From Lichenifustis flavocetrariae (lineage in GTDB: Bacteria; Pseudomonadota; Alphaproteobacteria; Rhizobiales; Beijerinckiaceae): DNA of 64,000 nt. The position numbers were made by a program, and so were the translations under genes. Positions 26,925 through 36,094 of this stretch are shown here, piece by piece (the first letter of the stretch is position 1; the number at the start of each line of letters is the position of its first letter). The notes under the pieces are model-generated. The model saw nothing but the letters and a program-made list of their open reading frames with translations. It did no database searches and was not told the origin of the DNA. Location: the NCBI RefSeq assembly GCF_026130545.1, contig NZ_JAMOIM010000023.1, positions 1 through 64,000 of the forward strand, written 5' to 3'.

Positions 26925-28936
26925 GCCAGCCGCCGCTCCGCATCCGGCGCGATCCGCGTGACCCTGCCACGTTACGGGTACGGGCGCCTGTTGCAGTGTC
27001 TGCGGCGGAGGAGCCGACCCAGGCCACAGTGCGGGTCGACGATGCCGCGCCCTTCGTGCTTGCGGTGCTGAACCTCGATGCCGGACGTCTGTCGCGGGAC
27101 GATCGCGATCTCCTGGGCGCCGCGCGCCGCCTTGCTGACGACCTTGGGGGCGGCGTGGTTCTGGCCGCATGCCTGCCGGACGGCGCCGACCTGCGCTTCA
27201 AGCCGGAGCAGGAGGGTGCCGACCGGGTCGTGCTTCTCGCGGGCGCGGGCTTCGTGAATGACAGCGCGGAGTCGCGGGTGTCGTTCATCCTGGCCGCCGC
27301 GGAAACGAGTGGCGCACGCCACCTCCTGTTCTCCGACACGAATGTCGGCGGCGAACTCGCGCGCCGCGTGGCGGCCCGGCTCGGCGATCGGGCGGCCTTC
27401 GAGGTTCGCCGGCTCGACGCCCAAGGACTGGCGGCGGACACAGATGCCGGGCGGATCGAAGTCCGCCGGCCTCTCCCGCGCGTGATCGTTCCGGCGCGAG
27501 CGAGTTTCGCGCCGCTTAATGAAACGGTGCTGCGCGAAGCCCGAACTGTTCCGGTCTCCCTCGGGCCGCCGCCGCGGGTGCGGGATCGCGGCTTGCTGCC
27601 GTTCGACCCTGGCAATGTGCCGCTCGCCGAAGCGGATCTCATCATCGCCGCCGGAAGCGGCCTCACAGATTGGCCTTCCTTCCATGCCGCTGCCCGTGCG
27701 CTAGGCGCCGCCGAAGCAGGCAGCCGCGTCGTATGCGACGCCGGGCTGCTGCCACGCAACCGCCAGGTGGGGGCCTCCGGCGCGCTGGTGGAGCCGCGCT
27801 GCTATCTCGCGTTCGGCATCGCGGGTGCGAGCCAGCATCTGCAGGGCATCGCGGCTGCCGAACGGGTGATCGCGGTCAACGTCGACTTGCGCGCCGAAAT
27901 GGTGAAACGCGCCGACCTCGCGATCGTGGCCGACGCACAGGCGGTGCTCCCGGCGCTGGTGCGTCGCGCCGCGGAGCGCCGGTTGGGCGAGAGCGGTGGT
28001 GCAGAGGCAAGTGCGAAGAAGCGCCCGGGCGCAGCACTCCCTCCACCCAGCCCACCAAGGGAAAATTCGTGGAAGGAAGATGTGGAGTGGAAAGGTCAAG
28101 CACCCTCCGGTCCACCTTCGTGGCTCGTGAATCCGGACACTGACCGAACTTCATACGAACCGGCGTCCGCAAGGGATTTTAGCGACATTGTCGTTCTCGT
28201 CTCTGTCGGCAAGCACTCAGTCTCGAAGCGGGCCTGCCGGGCGGCCCTCGACGCACGGGCGCTCGAACTGGCGCTCGGCGGCGGGTCCGCCGTCACGGCG
28301 CTTCATGCAGGCCCGCGCACGGATGTGCTGCGGGAGTATCTCGGAGCCGGCGCCGACGATCTGGTTCAGCTCGAAACCGCTGACGACGCCGACCCGCTCC
28401 CGGCTCTCGCAGCCTGGCTGCGGACCGCCCAGCCCCGACTTGTCGTGGCGGGTGCCAGGGCCGAGGCCGGAGAGTGTAGCGGCATGGTGCCGTTCGTTCT
28501 CGCCGAACAGCTCGGTTTCGCTCTGGCCACGAACATCGTGGCGTTCGAAATCGCCGGAGAGACCGCCCAGCTCGTCCAGGCGCTGCCGGGCGGCAAGCGC
28601 CGCCGGCTTGAGGCGCCACTTCCTCTCATGATCACGGTTGACCGGGCCGGACCGGAGCCACGGCTCAGTGCCCGCATGCGCGCGGCGCGCGGCTTGGTCC
28701 AGTACCAGCCACCCCCGCCGGTGAGCGTCGATGCGCGCGCAAGCTGGCTCACGAAGCCCAGCAGGCCGCGGCAGAAGCGGCTCACCGCACCGCTTGGTCC
28801 GGGTCAGGCCACGACCGCAACGGGACGGCGCGAAATGATCGAGCCCGATCCCGAGGCCGCCGCCGACGCAATCCTCGATTTCTTGGTCCGCGACGGTCTC
28901 CTCGGCACACAATCCGACCCGGAGGCGAGATCCTGA
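26921..28936 (+). CDS. Electron transfer flavoprotein, alpha and beta parts in one reading frame
   Basis: 671 residues. Residues 1-365 are EtfA: a variable N-domain, then the FAD-binding domain LIIAAGSGLTDWPSFH, VCDAGLLPRNRQVGASGALV, YLAFGIAGASQHLQGI, VNVDLRAEMVKRADLAIVAD. Residues about 415-671 are EtfB: IVVLVSVGKHSVSKRACRAALDARALELAL, VPFVLAEQLGFALATNIVAFE, VQALPGGKRRRLEAPLPLMITVD. The two are joined by about 55 residues of low-complexity sequence (ALPPPSPPRENSW.., about 28020-28170) that looks like former intergenic DNA. In known dgc loci etfA and etfB are separate genes. Either this is a fusion, or etfB starts internally at a GTG or ATT. The ETF links the demethylase to DgcB. Start ATG 26921 overlaps dgcB. 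Confidence 0.75.
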   Translation: MSQPPLRIRRDPRDPATLRVRAPVAVSAAEEPTQATVRVDDAAPFVLAVLNLDAGRLSRDDRDLLGAARRLADDLGGGVVLAACLPDGADLRFKPEQEGADRVVLLAGAGFVNDSAESRVSFILAAAETSGARHLLFSDTNVGGELARRVAARLGDRAAFEVRRLDAQGLAADTDAGRIEVRRPLPRVIVPARASFAPLNETVLREARTVPVSLGPPPRVRDRGLLPFDPGNVPLAEADLIIAAGSGLTDWPSFHAAARALGAAEAGSRVVCDAGLLPRNRQVGASGALVEPRCYLAFGIAGASQHLQGIAAAERVIAVNVDLRAEMVKRADLAIVADAQAVLPALVRRAAERRLGESGGAEASAKKRPGAALPPPSPPRENSWKEDVEWKGQAPSGPPSWLVNPDTDRTSYEPASARDFSDIVVLVSVGKHSVSKRACRAALDARALELALGGGSAVTALHAGPRTDVLREYLGAGADDLVQLETADDADPLPALAAWLRTAQPRLVVAGARAEAGECSGMVPFVLAEQLGFALATNIVAFEIAGETAQLVQALPGGKRRRLEAPLPLMITVDRAGPEPRLSARMRAARGLVQYQPPPPVSVDARASWLTKPSRPRQKRLTAPLGPGQATTATGRREMIEPDPEAAADAILDFLVRDGLLGTQSDPEARS

Positions 28937-29901
28937 TGCAGGTCTTTAGCGCAGACGACGTCCATCGCCTCCTTGACTATCCGTCCCTTGTCGAGGCCCT
29001 GCGGGCGGCCCACGCGGCCGACCGGATGCCCCTCAGCCGCTCAAGCGTGATGGGCGAACTGCCGGACGAGACCAACAAGTTCGTGTCACTCGTGGCCTGG
29101 GCGGCGGGCGACGTCATCGCGGTCAAGCTCGTCGGGGTGTTTCCCTCCAATCTCGCGCTGACGCCTCCTGAGCCCTCCGTGCAGGGTCTCGTGACTCTGT
29201 TCCATGGGGCCACGGGCCGTCCGCTGATGGCGGCGGATGGGGCCGCCATGACGTTTCGCAAGACGGCTGCGGATTCCGCGCTCGGGGTCGATCTCCTGGC
29301 CCGGCACGATGCCGAGGTGCTGCTGATCGTCGGATCCGGCGGCTTGGCGCCTCATGTCGCCCTCGCCCATACGGCTGTGCGCCCGTCGATCCGCGAGATC
29401 CTGATCTGGAACCGGACGGCGAAGAGAGCAGACGATACCGCCGCAGGTCTTCTTGCCGAGGGCCTGCCGGTCAGGTCCGTCACGGATCTCGATGCCGCGG
29501 TCGCGCGTGCCGACATCATCTCGTGCGTGACCATGTCCACGAGCCCGCTGGTCAAGGGGGCACTCCTTAAGCCTGGCACGCATGTGGATCTGATCGGCGC
29601 CTACCTTCCCGACATGCGCGAGGCCGACGACGATGTCGTGCGCCGCGCCCACGTTTTCGTCGACACCCGCAACGGCTGTGACCATTCGGGCGAGATCGCC
29701 GAGCCGATCCTCCGCGGCCTCCTCACCCTCGACTCGATCGAGGGCGATCTGTTCGACCTGTGTACCGGCCGTCATCCCGGCCGCACGGCACCCGATGCGA
29801 TCACGATGTACAAGAACGTCGGCGGCGGACATCTCGACCTCTTCACCGCCCGACACCTCGGCGTGATCGCAGAGACCGCGCCTCACAGAGTCGCGCCATG
29901 A
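28936..29901 (+). CDS. Ornithine cyclodeaminase / mu-crystallin family oxidoreductase
   Basis: 321 residues. N-terminal substrate domain with FRKTAADSALGVDLLA (conserved Lys) and a Rossmann fold VLLIVGSGGLAPHVALAH; later DADIISCVTMSTSPLVKG-type dinucleotide-domain motifs and PGTHVDLIGAYLPDMREAD. Family members are ornithine cyclodeaminase, ketimine reductase or pyrroline-2-carboxylate reductase, acting with NAD(P)H on cyclic imino acids. Following a demethylase operon (start overlaps the etf stop as TGATG), a role in handling a proline- or pipecolate-like product is plausible. Confidence 0.82.
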   Translation: MQVFSADDVHRLLDYPSLVEALRAAHAADRMPLSRSSVMGELPDETNKFVSLVAWAAGDVIAVKLVGVFPSNLALTPPEPSVQGLVTLFHGATGRPLMAADGAAMTFRKTAADSALGVDLLARHDAEVLLIVGSGGLAPHVALAHTAVRPSIREILIWNRTAKRADDTAAGLLAEGLPVRSVTDLDAAVARADIISCVTMSTSPLVKGALLKPGTHVDLIGAYLPDMREADDDVVRRAHVFVDTRNGCDHSGEIAEPILRGLLTLDSIEGDLFDLCTGRHPGRTAPDAITMYKNVGGGHLDLFTARHLGVIAETAPHRVAP

Positions 29902-29913
29902 GGAGTAAGTTCC

Positions 29914-30444
29914 ATCCCGACCGATTTCGCAGACCCGGCCATCGACACGTCCGACATCGACCACAGTCCGGCGCCAAAAACCGTTCTAGATCGCATCCTC
30001 GCAAGCCCGGGCATCGATGCGGACGGTTTTCGCATCAGCCTGTGGGCTGGCTTCTACACGACGCCGGTGTTCGTCCAGATCGAGCGCGAGCACGGGTTGC
30101 TGCGGGACGAGAACAATCTCCTGTTCTGCCTGGAGCATCACGGGCCGCTGACCGCCAAGAGCGTGTCGGATGTTCTCGGTCGGCCGAAGAACTCGATCAG
30201 CCGGGCGGTCGAGAATCTGTTGCAGCGTCGCCTCATTCGGCGCGATCTCGTGCAGTCGGATCGCCGACATGCGCTCCTGTCGCTCCAGCCCGAGGGGCGC
30301 GAACTGATCGCGCTCACGACGGCCCTTTTCAAGGCCCGCCAAGACGAGATGCTGCGCTGCCTTTCGGCCGTCGAGCGCGTGGCGCTCGATGCGATCCTGA
30401 CCAAGCTGATGGCGGATGCCGCCCCTTGGTTGCGCACCGGATGA
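29914..30444 (+). CDS. MarR-family transcriptional regulator, apparent ATC start
   Basis: Winged helix-turn-helix regulator: FCLEHHGPLTAKSVSDVLGRPKNSISRAVENLLQRRLIRRD with wing SDRRHALLSL, then a dimerising C-terminal helix pair. The first ATG/GTG in frame with homology is GTG 30067, but that would cut the first dimer helix (RISLWAGFYTTPVFVQIEREHG). The open frame runs back without a stop to the 29900 region, where AGGAG (29901-29905) is spaced 8 bases before an ATC at 29914; no ATG, GTG or TTG lies between. I propose an ATC start, or a sequence change of ATG to ATC. It lies just after the OCD gene and probably controls this operon. Confidence 0.72.
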   Translation: MPTDFADPAIDTSDIDHSPAPKTVLDRILASPGIDADGFRISLWAGFYTTPVFVQIEREHGLLRDENNLLFCLEHHGPLTAKSVSDVLGRPKNSISRAVENLLQRRLIRRDLVQSDRRHALLSLQPEGRELIALTTALFKARQDEMLRCLSAVERVALDAILTKLMADAAPWLRTG

Positions 30445-30490
30445 GTTTGCCTGCCAAGAACGCAGGCATTTTGAGGGAGGGGAGAACCGA

Positions 30491-31396
30491 ATGTCGAAAC
30501 AGGTGAGACGCGCCGCGATGGCGTCATGGCGCCCAGGCTTGGGCGCCGCCGTTCTGGTTCTCGGCCTCGCGGCGCCGGTCGGCATGGCTTCGGCCCAAGA
30601 CGCGCCGGCCGTGGACAAGGCGCTGCACGATGCCTTGCCGAAGGATTACCAGGACAACGGCGTGAAGGTCGCGGCCTTCAACGATTGGCCGCCGGACGAG
30701 TTTGCGGAAGGCGGTGCGCTCAAGGGGTGGAGCATCGACATGGCCAAGGCCATGTCGGCCAAACTCGGCGTGCCGTTCACCCTGACGGGGACAAGTTTCG
30801 AGGCGATCCTTCCGGGGCTTGCGGGCCGTCGCTTCGACGCAGGATTCGCCTCTTTCGCCCCGGTCCCCGACCGGCTCAAGGTGCTGGACTTTATCCCGCA
30901 GCGGTCGGATGGAACGGCCTACGCATATCTCAAGGCCAATCCGCTCAAGATCGACGAGCTGAAGGATCTGTGCGGCAAGAGCGTCGCGGTTCTCACCGGC
31001 GCTTTCGACTTCCAATACCTCACCAAGCTGAGTGCCGAGACCTGCGTGAAAGGAGGATTGCCGCCGATCGGCCTTCAGCAGTTCACCACCGAGAGCAACG
31101 CCGAACTGGCGGTCTCGTCGGGTCGGGTCCAGCTCGTCGCCGCAGGGTCGGCCAAGCTGCAGTATCTCGCCAAGCAGACCGGCACCTATGCGGTCTCGGG
31201 CCTCGCCGTGAACGAGCTCTACAACGGCATCGGCGTTCGCAAGGGCGATCCACTCGGCCCGGTCCTGAAGAATGCCTTGCAGGCCATGATCGACGACGGA
31301 TCGTATCTCACCATCATGGCCCGCTGGGGTGTCGACAAGCAAGGACTTCTGAAGAAGGCCGTCCTGGTGACGGCGGAAGATCCCGATCCGAAATAG
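30491..31396 (+). CDS. Polar amino-acid-type ABC transporter, substrate-binding protein
   Basis: 301 residues, SBP_bac_3 family. Signal peptide ending VGMASAQ; mature protein VAAFNDWPPDEFAEGGALKGWSIDMAKAMSAKLGVPF, RFDAGFASFAPVPDRLKVLDFI, GKSVAVLTGAFDFQYLTKLS, and DDGSYLTIMARWGVDKQG at the C-terminus. Strong ribosome site GGGAGGGGAG just upstream of ATG 30491. First gene of a second importer (binding protein, permease, ATPase), 46 bases after marR. Sequence differs clearly from the binding protein at 15711, so the two importers probably take different ligands. Confidence 0.88.
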   Translation: MSKQVRRAAMASWRPGLGAAVLVLGLAAPVGMASAQDAPAVDKALHDALPKDYQDNGVKVAAFNDWPPDEFAEGGALKGWSIDMAKAMSAKLGVPFTLTGTSFEAILPGLAGRRFDAGFASFAPVPDRLKVLDFIPQRSDGTAYAYLKANPLKIDELKDLCGKSVAVLTGAFDFQYLTKLSAETCVKGGLPPIGLQQFTTESNAELAVSSGRVQLVAAGSAKLQYLAKQTGTYAVSGLAVNELYNGIGVRKGDPLGPVLKNALQAMIDDGSYLTIMARWGVDKQGLLKKAVLVTAEDPDPK

Positions 31397-31454
31397 CCCG
31401 GTCCGCGCCGTCGCCGATCTGCGAGGCGAATGCCTACTCAACGAGGTCCGTGTC

Positions 31455-32351
31455 ATGGCGATGGATGCGCATGATGTCGCGGTGACGAAACCCATTCCTC
31501 TTCGTCATCCATGGCGGTGGGCCGGCGGCGCTCTGCTCATCGGGCTGGCGGCTGCTTTCGTGCAGCTCCTGGTGTTCAACGCGAACATGCAATGGGGGGT
31601 TGTCGGCGCTTACCTTTTCGACGGGGAGATTCTGGCAGGGCTCGGGCGCACGCTGTTGCTCACGGCTCTCGCCATGATCATCGGGCTCGCGGTGGGTATG
31701 CTGCTGGCGGTGATGCGGTTGTCGGACAATCCCGTGTTCCAGGCTGCCAGTTGGGCCTGGATCTGGTTCTTCCGGGGCGTGCCGCCGCTCGTGCAGCTGA
31801 TCTTCTGGTATAATCTTGCCCTGCTCATCCCCAGGATCGGAATCGGCATTCCGTTCGGCCGTGCGTTCGTGTCCTGGGACACCAATGTCCTCATCACGCC
31901 ATTCAGCGCTGCCATCCTGGGCCTATCGTTGACTGAAAGCGCCTATGCGGCCGAGATGATCCGGGCCGGCATCAAAGCGATCAGCACTGGGCAATCCGAA
32001 GCCGCGGCCTCGCTTGGCATGAGCCGCATTCAGGCATTGCGCCGGATCATCCTGCCCCAGGCGCTGCGCATCCTCATTCCGCCGATCGGCAACGACACGA
32101 TTTCCATGCTGAAGTTCACTTCGCTCGTCAGCGTGCTGGCCCTGCCAGACCTGCTCTATTCGGCGCAGATGATCTACTCGCGCACGTATCAGACCATCCC
32201 GCTCCTGATCGTCGTCACGATCTGGTACCTGGTTCTGTCGACCGCCTTGACGTTCATGGAACATTACATCGAACACGCCATGGCGGTCGGGCGTACGGCC
32301 CCGGCGCGGCTCGTGCCCCGCACGTCCTGGTGGAGGCTTGCCCGCGCATGA
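31455..32351 (+). CDS. Polar amino-acid ABC transporter permease
   Basis: 298 residues. Five or six membrane helices, including [38 protein letters not shown] and [22 protein letters not shown] loop [23 protein letters not shown]. It is longer than the usual 220-residue subunit because of a extra N-terminal helix, and only one permease gene is present, so it probably works as a homodimer. Its stop overlaps the ATPase start (ATGA at 32348). Confidence 0.88.
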   Translation: MAMDAHDVAVTKPIPLRHPWRWAGGALLIGLAAAFVQLLVFNANMQWGVVGAYLFDGEILAGLGRTLLLTALAMIIGLAVGMLLAVMRLSDNPVFQAASWAWIWFFRGVPPLVQLIFWYNLALLIPRIGIGIPFGRAFVSWDTNVLITPFSAAILGLSLTESAYAAEMIRAGIKAISTGQSEAAASLGMSRIQALRRIILPQALRILIPPIGNDTISMLKFTSLVSVLALPDLLYSAQMIYSRTYQTIPLLIVVTIWYLVLSTALTFMEHYIEHAMAVGRTAPARLVPRTSWWRLARA

Positions 32352-33139
32352 CCCAGCCGCGACCGACGGGCAAGACCGTACCGCTCCTCCGGATTGTCGG
32401 GCTTCGCAAGAGCTTCGGTCCGGTCGAAGTGCTTCGTGACGTGAGCTTGGTGGTCGAGACCGGTCAGGTCACCTGTATCGTCGGCCCGTCGGGATCGGGC
32501 AAGAGCACGCTGCTGCGCTGCCTCAATCGCCTGGAGGTGCCCGATGGCGGGGCGATCTATCTTGACGGTCTCCTGGTCGGGGTCACCGAAAAGAACGGCC
32601 GCCTCTACGAGATGTCACCCAAGGCGCTCGCAACGCAACGGCAAGCCATGGGCATGGTGTTCCAGGGTTTTCACCTGTTTCCGCACATGACGGCGCTGGA
32701 AAACATTATCGAAGCCCCGATCACGGTGAAGAAGCAGCCGCGAGAGGAGGCAATCCGCAGCGCCCGGGAGCTTCTGCGCAAAGTAGGGCTGACCGAGAAA
32801 GCCGACGCCTACCCGCAGCAGCTATCGGGCGGCCAACAGCAGCGCGTCGCGATCGCCCGGTCCCTCGCCATGCAGCCCAAGCTGATGCTGTTCGACGAGC
32901 CGACCTCGGCGCTCGACCCAGAACTCGTGGGCGAGGTGCTGGCGGTGATGAAACAGCTTGCCCAAGAGGGCACCACGATGGTGGTGGTGACCCACGAGAT
33001 GAGCTTCGCCCGCGATGTCGCCAATCAGGTCGTCTTTATGGACGGCGGCGTGATCGTCGAGTCCGGGCCGCCCGCCGAAGTCCTGTCCCACCCGCGACAC
33101 GCGCGGACAAGGACCTTCCTGGCGAGGGTCGTGTCCTGA
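32348..33139 (+). CDS. Polar amino-acid ABC transporter ATPase
   Basis: 263 residues, GlnQ/HisP type with a complete set: Walker [11 protein letters not shown]-loop [17 protein letters not shown], signature LSGGQQQR, Walker [13 protein letters not shown], switch VTHEMSF. Start chosen at ATG 32348 from the ATGA overlap with the permease; an ATG at 32330 is less likely. Last gene of the plus-strand catabolic operon. Confidence 0.9.
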   Translation: MTQPRPTGKTVPLLRIVGLRKSFGPVEVLRDVSLVVETGQVTCIVGPSGSGKSTLLRCLNRLEVPDGGAIYLDGLLVGVTEKNGRLYEMSPKALATQRQAMGMVFQGFHLFPHMTALENIIEAPITVKKQPREEAIRSARELLRKVGLTEKADAYPQQLSGGQQQRVAIARSLAMQPKLMLFDEPTSALDPELVGEVLAVMKQLAQEGTTMVVVTHEMSFARDVANQVVFMDGGVIVESGPPAEVLSHPRHARTRTFLARVVS

Positions 33140-33335
33140 CCGAATCTTCATGGGCGATTGCCTTGGTTCGGCTTCCATCCTTCACCAGGGCGCGGCAGAC
33201 GATCCGGGATTTCAAAGCATGATGTGGTCGCGCGAACGGTTCGGGTCGCGAGCAGAACCATCTCCCGCATTCTGCTTCGCACTTCCGGAGGATGGCGAAG
33301 CCTGAAGTCAGAGCCGATCCTGCCCGTCCAGTGGC

Positions 33336-34409
33336 CTACGCCAGAGTTTGCGACACGCTCCCTGCGGGCTGTGAGCTCAGGCGACGCCCTCTCAAATGCA
33401 ATCGTGGTCGAGCTATCATCAATGGCCGTTCCAAAGCGACATGAAGGAGCCAAGCTGTCGGAAGCGTCAAAGCGATCGATGCAATGGCCAGGACCACGAA
33501 CGAAATGAAAAATGCGCTTTGAGGCGCTCTGTCATCGACAAAGGCGTGAGCCCATAGAAGCCCAAGCGGATCAGCGAGATAGAAGGAATAGCTGATCTCG
33601 CCGAGGAACACCAGGACAGGTGCGAGCAGGATCTTGGGCTGCAGGGTGCCTACGGAGCCGATCAGCAGCGTCGCACCGATCATCTCACAGGCACGGCCCG
33701 GTGCGTGGCGTGTCAGTACCAGACTGCCACAGGATAGTATCATGAATCCCACCGGAGCCATCCATCGTCGCCAAAAGTGACTCGGTATTGAGCCGATGAG
33801 GGCCCCGAGAAGGAAGGCTGGAAAAAACAGGAAGAAGTTCGATCCCCGGAAAAAACCCGCGCAGGCAATCACCAAAAGGAGACAAACGAGCGCTCCCTTG
33901 GCAGAGCCACGTAGCAAACGATGCGCGACGAAAAGAGCAAGGCTGCAGATTGCTTCGACCTGCAGGGTCCATGAAACCCCGATGAGATCGTGGTCGAGAA
34001 GCAACATGTTCTTGATGAGAACGGGTACGGAGGCACCGGTGAAAGAGGCCATAATCAGGCAACTCGCCATCAGCGTCGGCAAAAGACGATAAAGCCGGCC
34101 TACGATGTAATCGGGCAGATCGCTGGCCAGTCGCATCAAGGAATGATCACGGCCGCCGTTCTCAAGGGATCTTTGAAATGACTGCCACAACACATATCCA
34201 CTCAACACAAAGAACAGGGTGACGGCAGCATCGCTTGGGAAAACGAGATAGAGCAGGCGACCTGAAACATCGCGCCAACCGAGATGAGGCAGATCGAAAA
34301 GCGTAGCCTGCCAAGCGACAAGGCCCGTGACAGCGAGATTGCTATGACCCAGCGCAACGGCCAAAGCCGCGAGTCCCCGCAAGCTGTCCAAAGCATGGTT
34401 TCGAGCCAT
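33336..34409 (-). CDS. Membrane acyltransferase 3 (OafA/YrhL family)
   Basis: 357 residues, inner-membrane O-acyltransferase that modifies surface sugars. Opening motif NHALDSLRGLAALAVALGH with the RG..A..V..(G)H pattern, then about ten helices: DAAVTLFFVLSGYVLWQSF, RLYRLLPTLMASCLIM, VSWTLQVEAICSLALFVAH, GALVCLLLVIACAGFF, LGEISYSFYLADPLGLLWAH and a last helix ending VALERPL. Start ATG 34409, with a GGAGG site (from GGCGGAGGCAGCG) upstream; the longer open frame adds an unconserved Arg-rich stretch. Alone in its orientation after the converging ABC operon. Confidence 0.85.
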   Translation of the reverse strand: MARNHALDSLRGLAALAVALGHSNLAVTGLVAWQATLFDLPHLGWRDVSGRLLYLVFPSDAAVTLFFVLSGYVLWQSFQRSLENGGRDHSLMRLASDLPDYIVGRLYRLLPTLMASCLIMASFTGASVPVLIKNMLLLDHDLIGVSWTLQVEAICSLALFVAHRLLRGSAKGALVCLLLVIACAGFFRGSNFFLFFPAFLLGALIGSIPSHFWRRWMAPVGFMILSCGSLVLTRHAPGRACEMIGATLLIGSVGTLQPKILLAPVLVFLGEISYSFYLADPLGLLWAHAFVDDRAPQSAFFISFVVLAIASIALTLPTAWLLHVALERPLMIARPRLHLRGRRLSSQPAGSVSQTLA

Positions 34410-34725
34410 TGATCGCTGCCTCCGCCTGCGTGCAATACAAACGTTGTGGGGAACGAGCCAATGGAAAAGCAGACAGCCTATCGCCTGACATTTGCAGGAG
34501 CCTGTCGCAAACTCGATGCGTTCACGGTTGTTAGCCGTGTTGGCTGACTTTGCATCTCCTTCCGGTGCGCTCAATGATCCTGATCGCCATCGCGGCCAAG
34601 CTCAGGACGCGGTCGAACGACTCTTCAGGATCGGCATTCGAGGCAGACCTGATGGTGCAGGCGGACTCCTCATGGCTTGGTCGCACCGCGAGCTCCGGGT
34701 CTTGGTGGCGAAGCTACGGCCGGGA
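34410..34725. other. Intergenic region
   Basis: 316 bases between the end of the LLM monooxygenase gene and the start of the acyltransferase, both on the minus strand. It likely contains the acyltransferase promoter. No gene, RNA or repeat seen. Confidence 0.45.
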
Positions 34726-36027
34726 TCAGAACTCAAAAAGGTTCTGCCTGAACCCGGCATGCGAATACAGGCTGCGGACGAGCTGCCTTTTTTGTAGGGC
34801 AGGGATGAGGCCATCGGTGATCTCGGCGATGGTGCGACGGGTGATCGGGAGGTTGATCACGAAGCCGTCGCCTCCGACCTCCGCCATCACCTCGCCCAGG
34901 ATGGCGGCGACGCGGTCCGGCGTGCCGAAGACGTCCTCGAAGCCGAAGCGGAAATTCGCGGCGATCTCCCTCAGGGTGCGTCCCTGCGCCAGAAACCGCT
35001 TCAGCGTTCCCTGCTGCCCGTTCGTGGTCATTGTTTCGAGAGGCTCGTCCAGATCGAATTTCGCGAAGTCGATGTCGGTCAGGCTTGCCATCAAGGCCAG
35101 TCCGTTCTCCGGCGACGCGCTTTTGGCGCGGAGGCCGCGTTCGTAGCGGGCCTGTGCCTCGGCATCTGTGTCGCCCAGCGTCGGCGTCAGCAGGAAGAGG
35201 ACCTTGCAATCATCGGGATTGCGGCCTTGCGCGGCGACCCGCTCGCGCATGTCGGCCCGGTAGGTCTTCATCTCGTCGACCGTGCCCAGGGCGGCGATCA
35301 CCACATCCATGTGCCTGGCCGCAAAGTGCCGCCCTTGCGGCGAGCCACCGGCCTGGACTAGAACGGGCCGCCCGTCGTGCGGCCTTGCGGTATTCAGCGG
35401 ACCGCGAACCGAGAAGAAGCGGCCTTTGTGGTCGATGGTCCGGACTTTGGTGGGGTCCACGAAGGTTTGCCGCTCGATGTCCATGATCACGGCGTCGTCG
35501 TCCCACGACGTCCATAGCTTCCTGACCACTTCGACGAATTCGTCCGCCATCTCGTAGCGACGATCGTGCTCCAGATGCTCGTCGAGTCCGAAGTTCTGGG
35601 CGGCCCGAAGCGCCGTCGAGGTCACGAAATTGCAACCCACCCGGCCCTCCGACATGAGATCGAGCGTCGCAATCAGCCGCGCCAGCAGATAGGGCGGGTA
35701 GAAGGACGTCGAAATGGTGGGGACGATCCCGAGATGCCGGGTCGCCTGAGTCAGCAAGGGCACCAGAGGAAGTGGATCGTTCTTGGGGACCCGCGCGGCA
35801 CGCCGGAGATAGAAATCCATGGACGAGCCGTAACTGTCCGGCACAAAGGCTGAATCCTCCAACAGGAGGAAGTCGAAACAGGCGCGCTCTAGCGCACGCA
35901 CGAGGTCGATGTGCATGTCGGGGCGCGTCCATTCGGCCGCGAGACTGCCGCCCCAGGGGTCGTTCCAGCCATGGACGCCGAAACTATTGCCGAGAAACCA
36001 GCCCATATGGAATGGCGCTGCCGTCAC
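34726..36027 (-). CDS. LLM-class flavin monooxygenase, NtaA/SnaA/DszA family
   Basis: 433 residues. A flavin-dependent luciferase-like barrel using reduced FMN from a separate reductase. Motifs: FLGNSFGVHGWNDPWGG, FDFLLLEDSAFVPDSYG, GIVPTISTSFYPPYLLARL, LDLMSEGRVGCNFVTS, HDRRYEMADEFVEVVRKLW (family signature), GRFFSVRGPLN, PVLVQAGGSPQGRHFAARH. I set the start at GTG 36027, because CAGGAG sits 6 bases upstream and the sequence VTAAPFHMGWFLG is family-like; the frame upstream is junk. Relatives oxidise nitrilotriacetate, sulfones and heterocycles. It ends the minus-strand heterocycle block, 67 bases after the amidase. Confidence 0.82.
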   Translation of the reverse strand: MTAAPFHMGWFLGNSFGVHGWNDPWGGSLAAEWTRPDMHIDLVRALERACFDFLLLEDSAFVPDSYGSSMDFYLRRAARVPKNDPLPLVPLLTQATRHLGIVPTISTSFYPPYLLARLIATLDLMSEGRVGCNFVTSTALRAAQNFGLDEHLEHDRRYEMADEFVEVVRKLWTSWDDDAVIMDIERQTFVDPTKVRTIDHKGRFFSVRGPLNTARPHDGRPVLVQAGGSPQGRHFAARHMDVVIAALGTVDEMKTYRADMRERVAAQGRNPDDCKVLFLLTPTLGDTDAEAQARYERGLRAKSASPENGLALMASLTDIDFAKFDLDEPLETMTTNGQQGTLKRFLAQGRTLREIAANFRFGFEDVFGTPDRVAAILGEVMAEVGGDGFVINLPITRRTIAEITDGLIPALQKRQLVRSLYSHAGFRQNLFEF

Positions 36028-36094
36028 GAGAAACTCCTGATGCTGAGGTGTGAGCCCCGACGCTCCCTGGTGAACGAACCCGATGTTTCCACCG

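Noticed and set aside
28020-28170. Another copy of the transposase-borne palindromic element in the ETF linker
   Set aside because: The linker lacks the GCGGAGCC/GGCTCCGC hairpin and the GACKRLR-type peptide; it looks like ordinary intergenic sequence.
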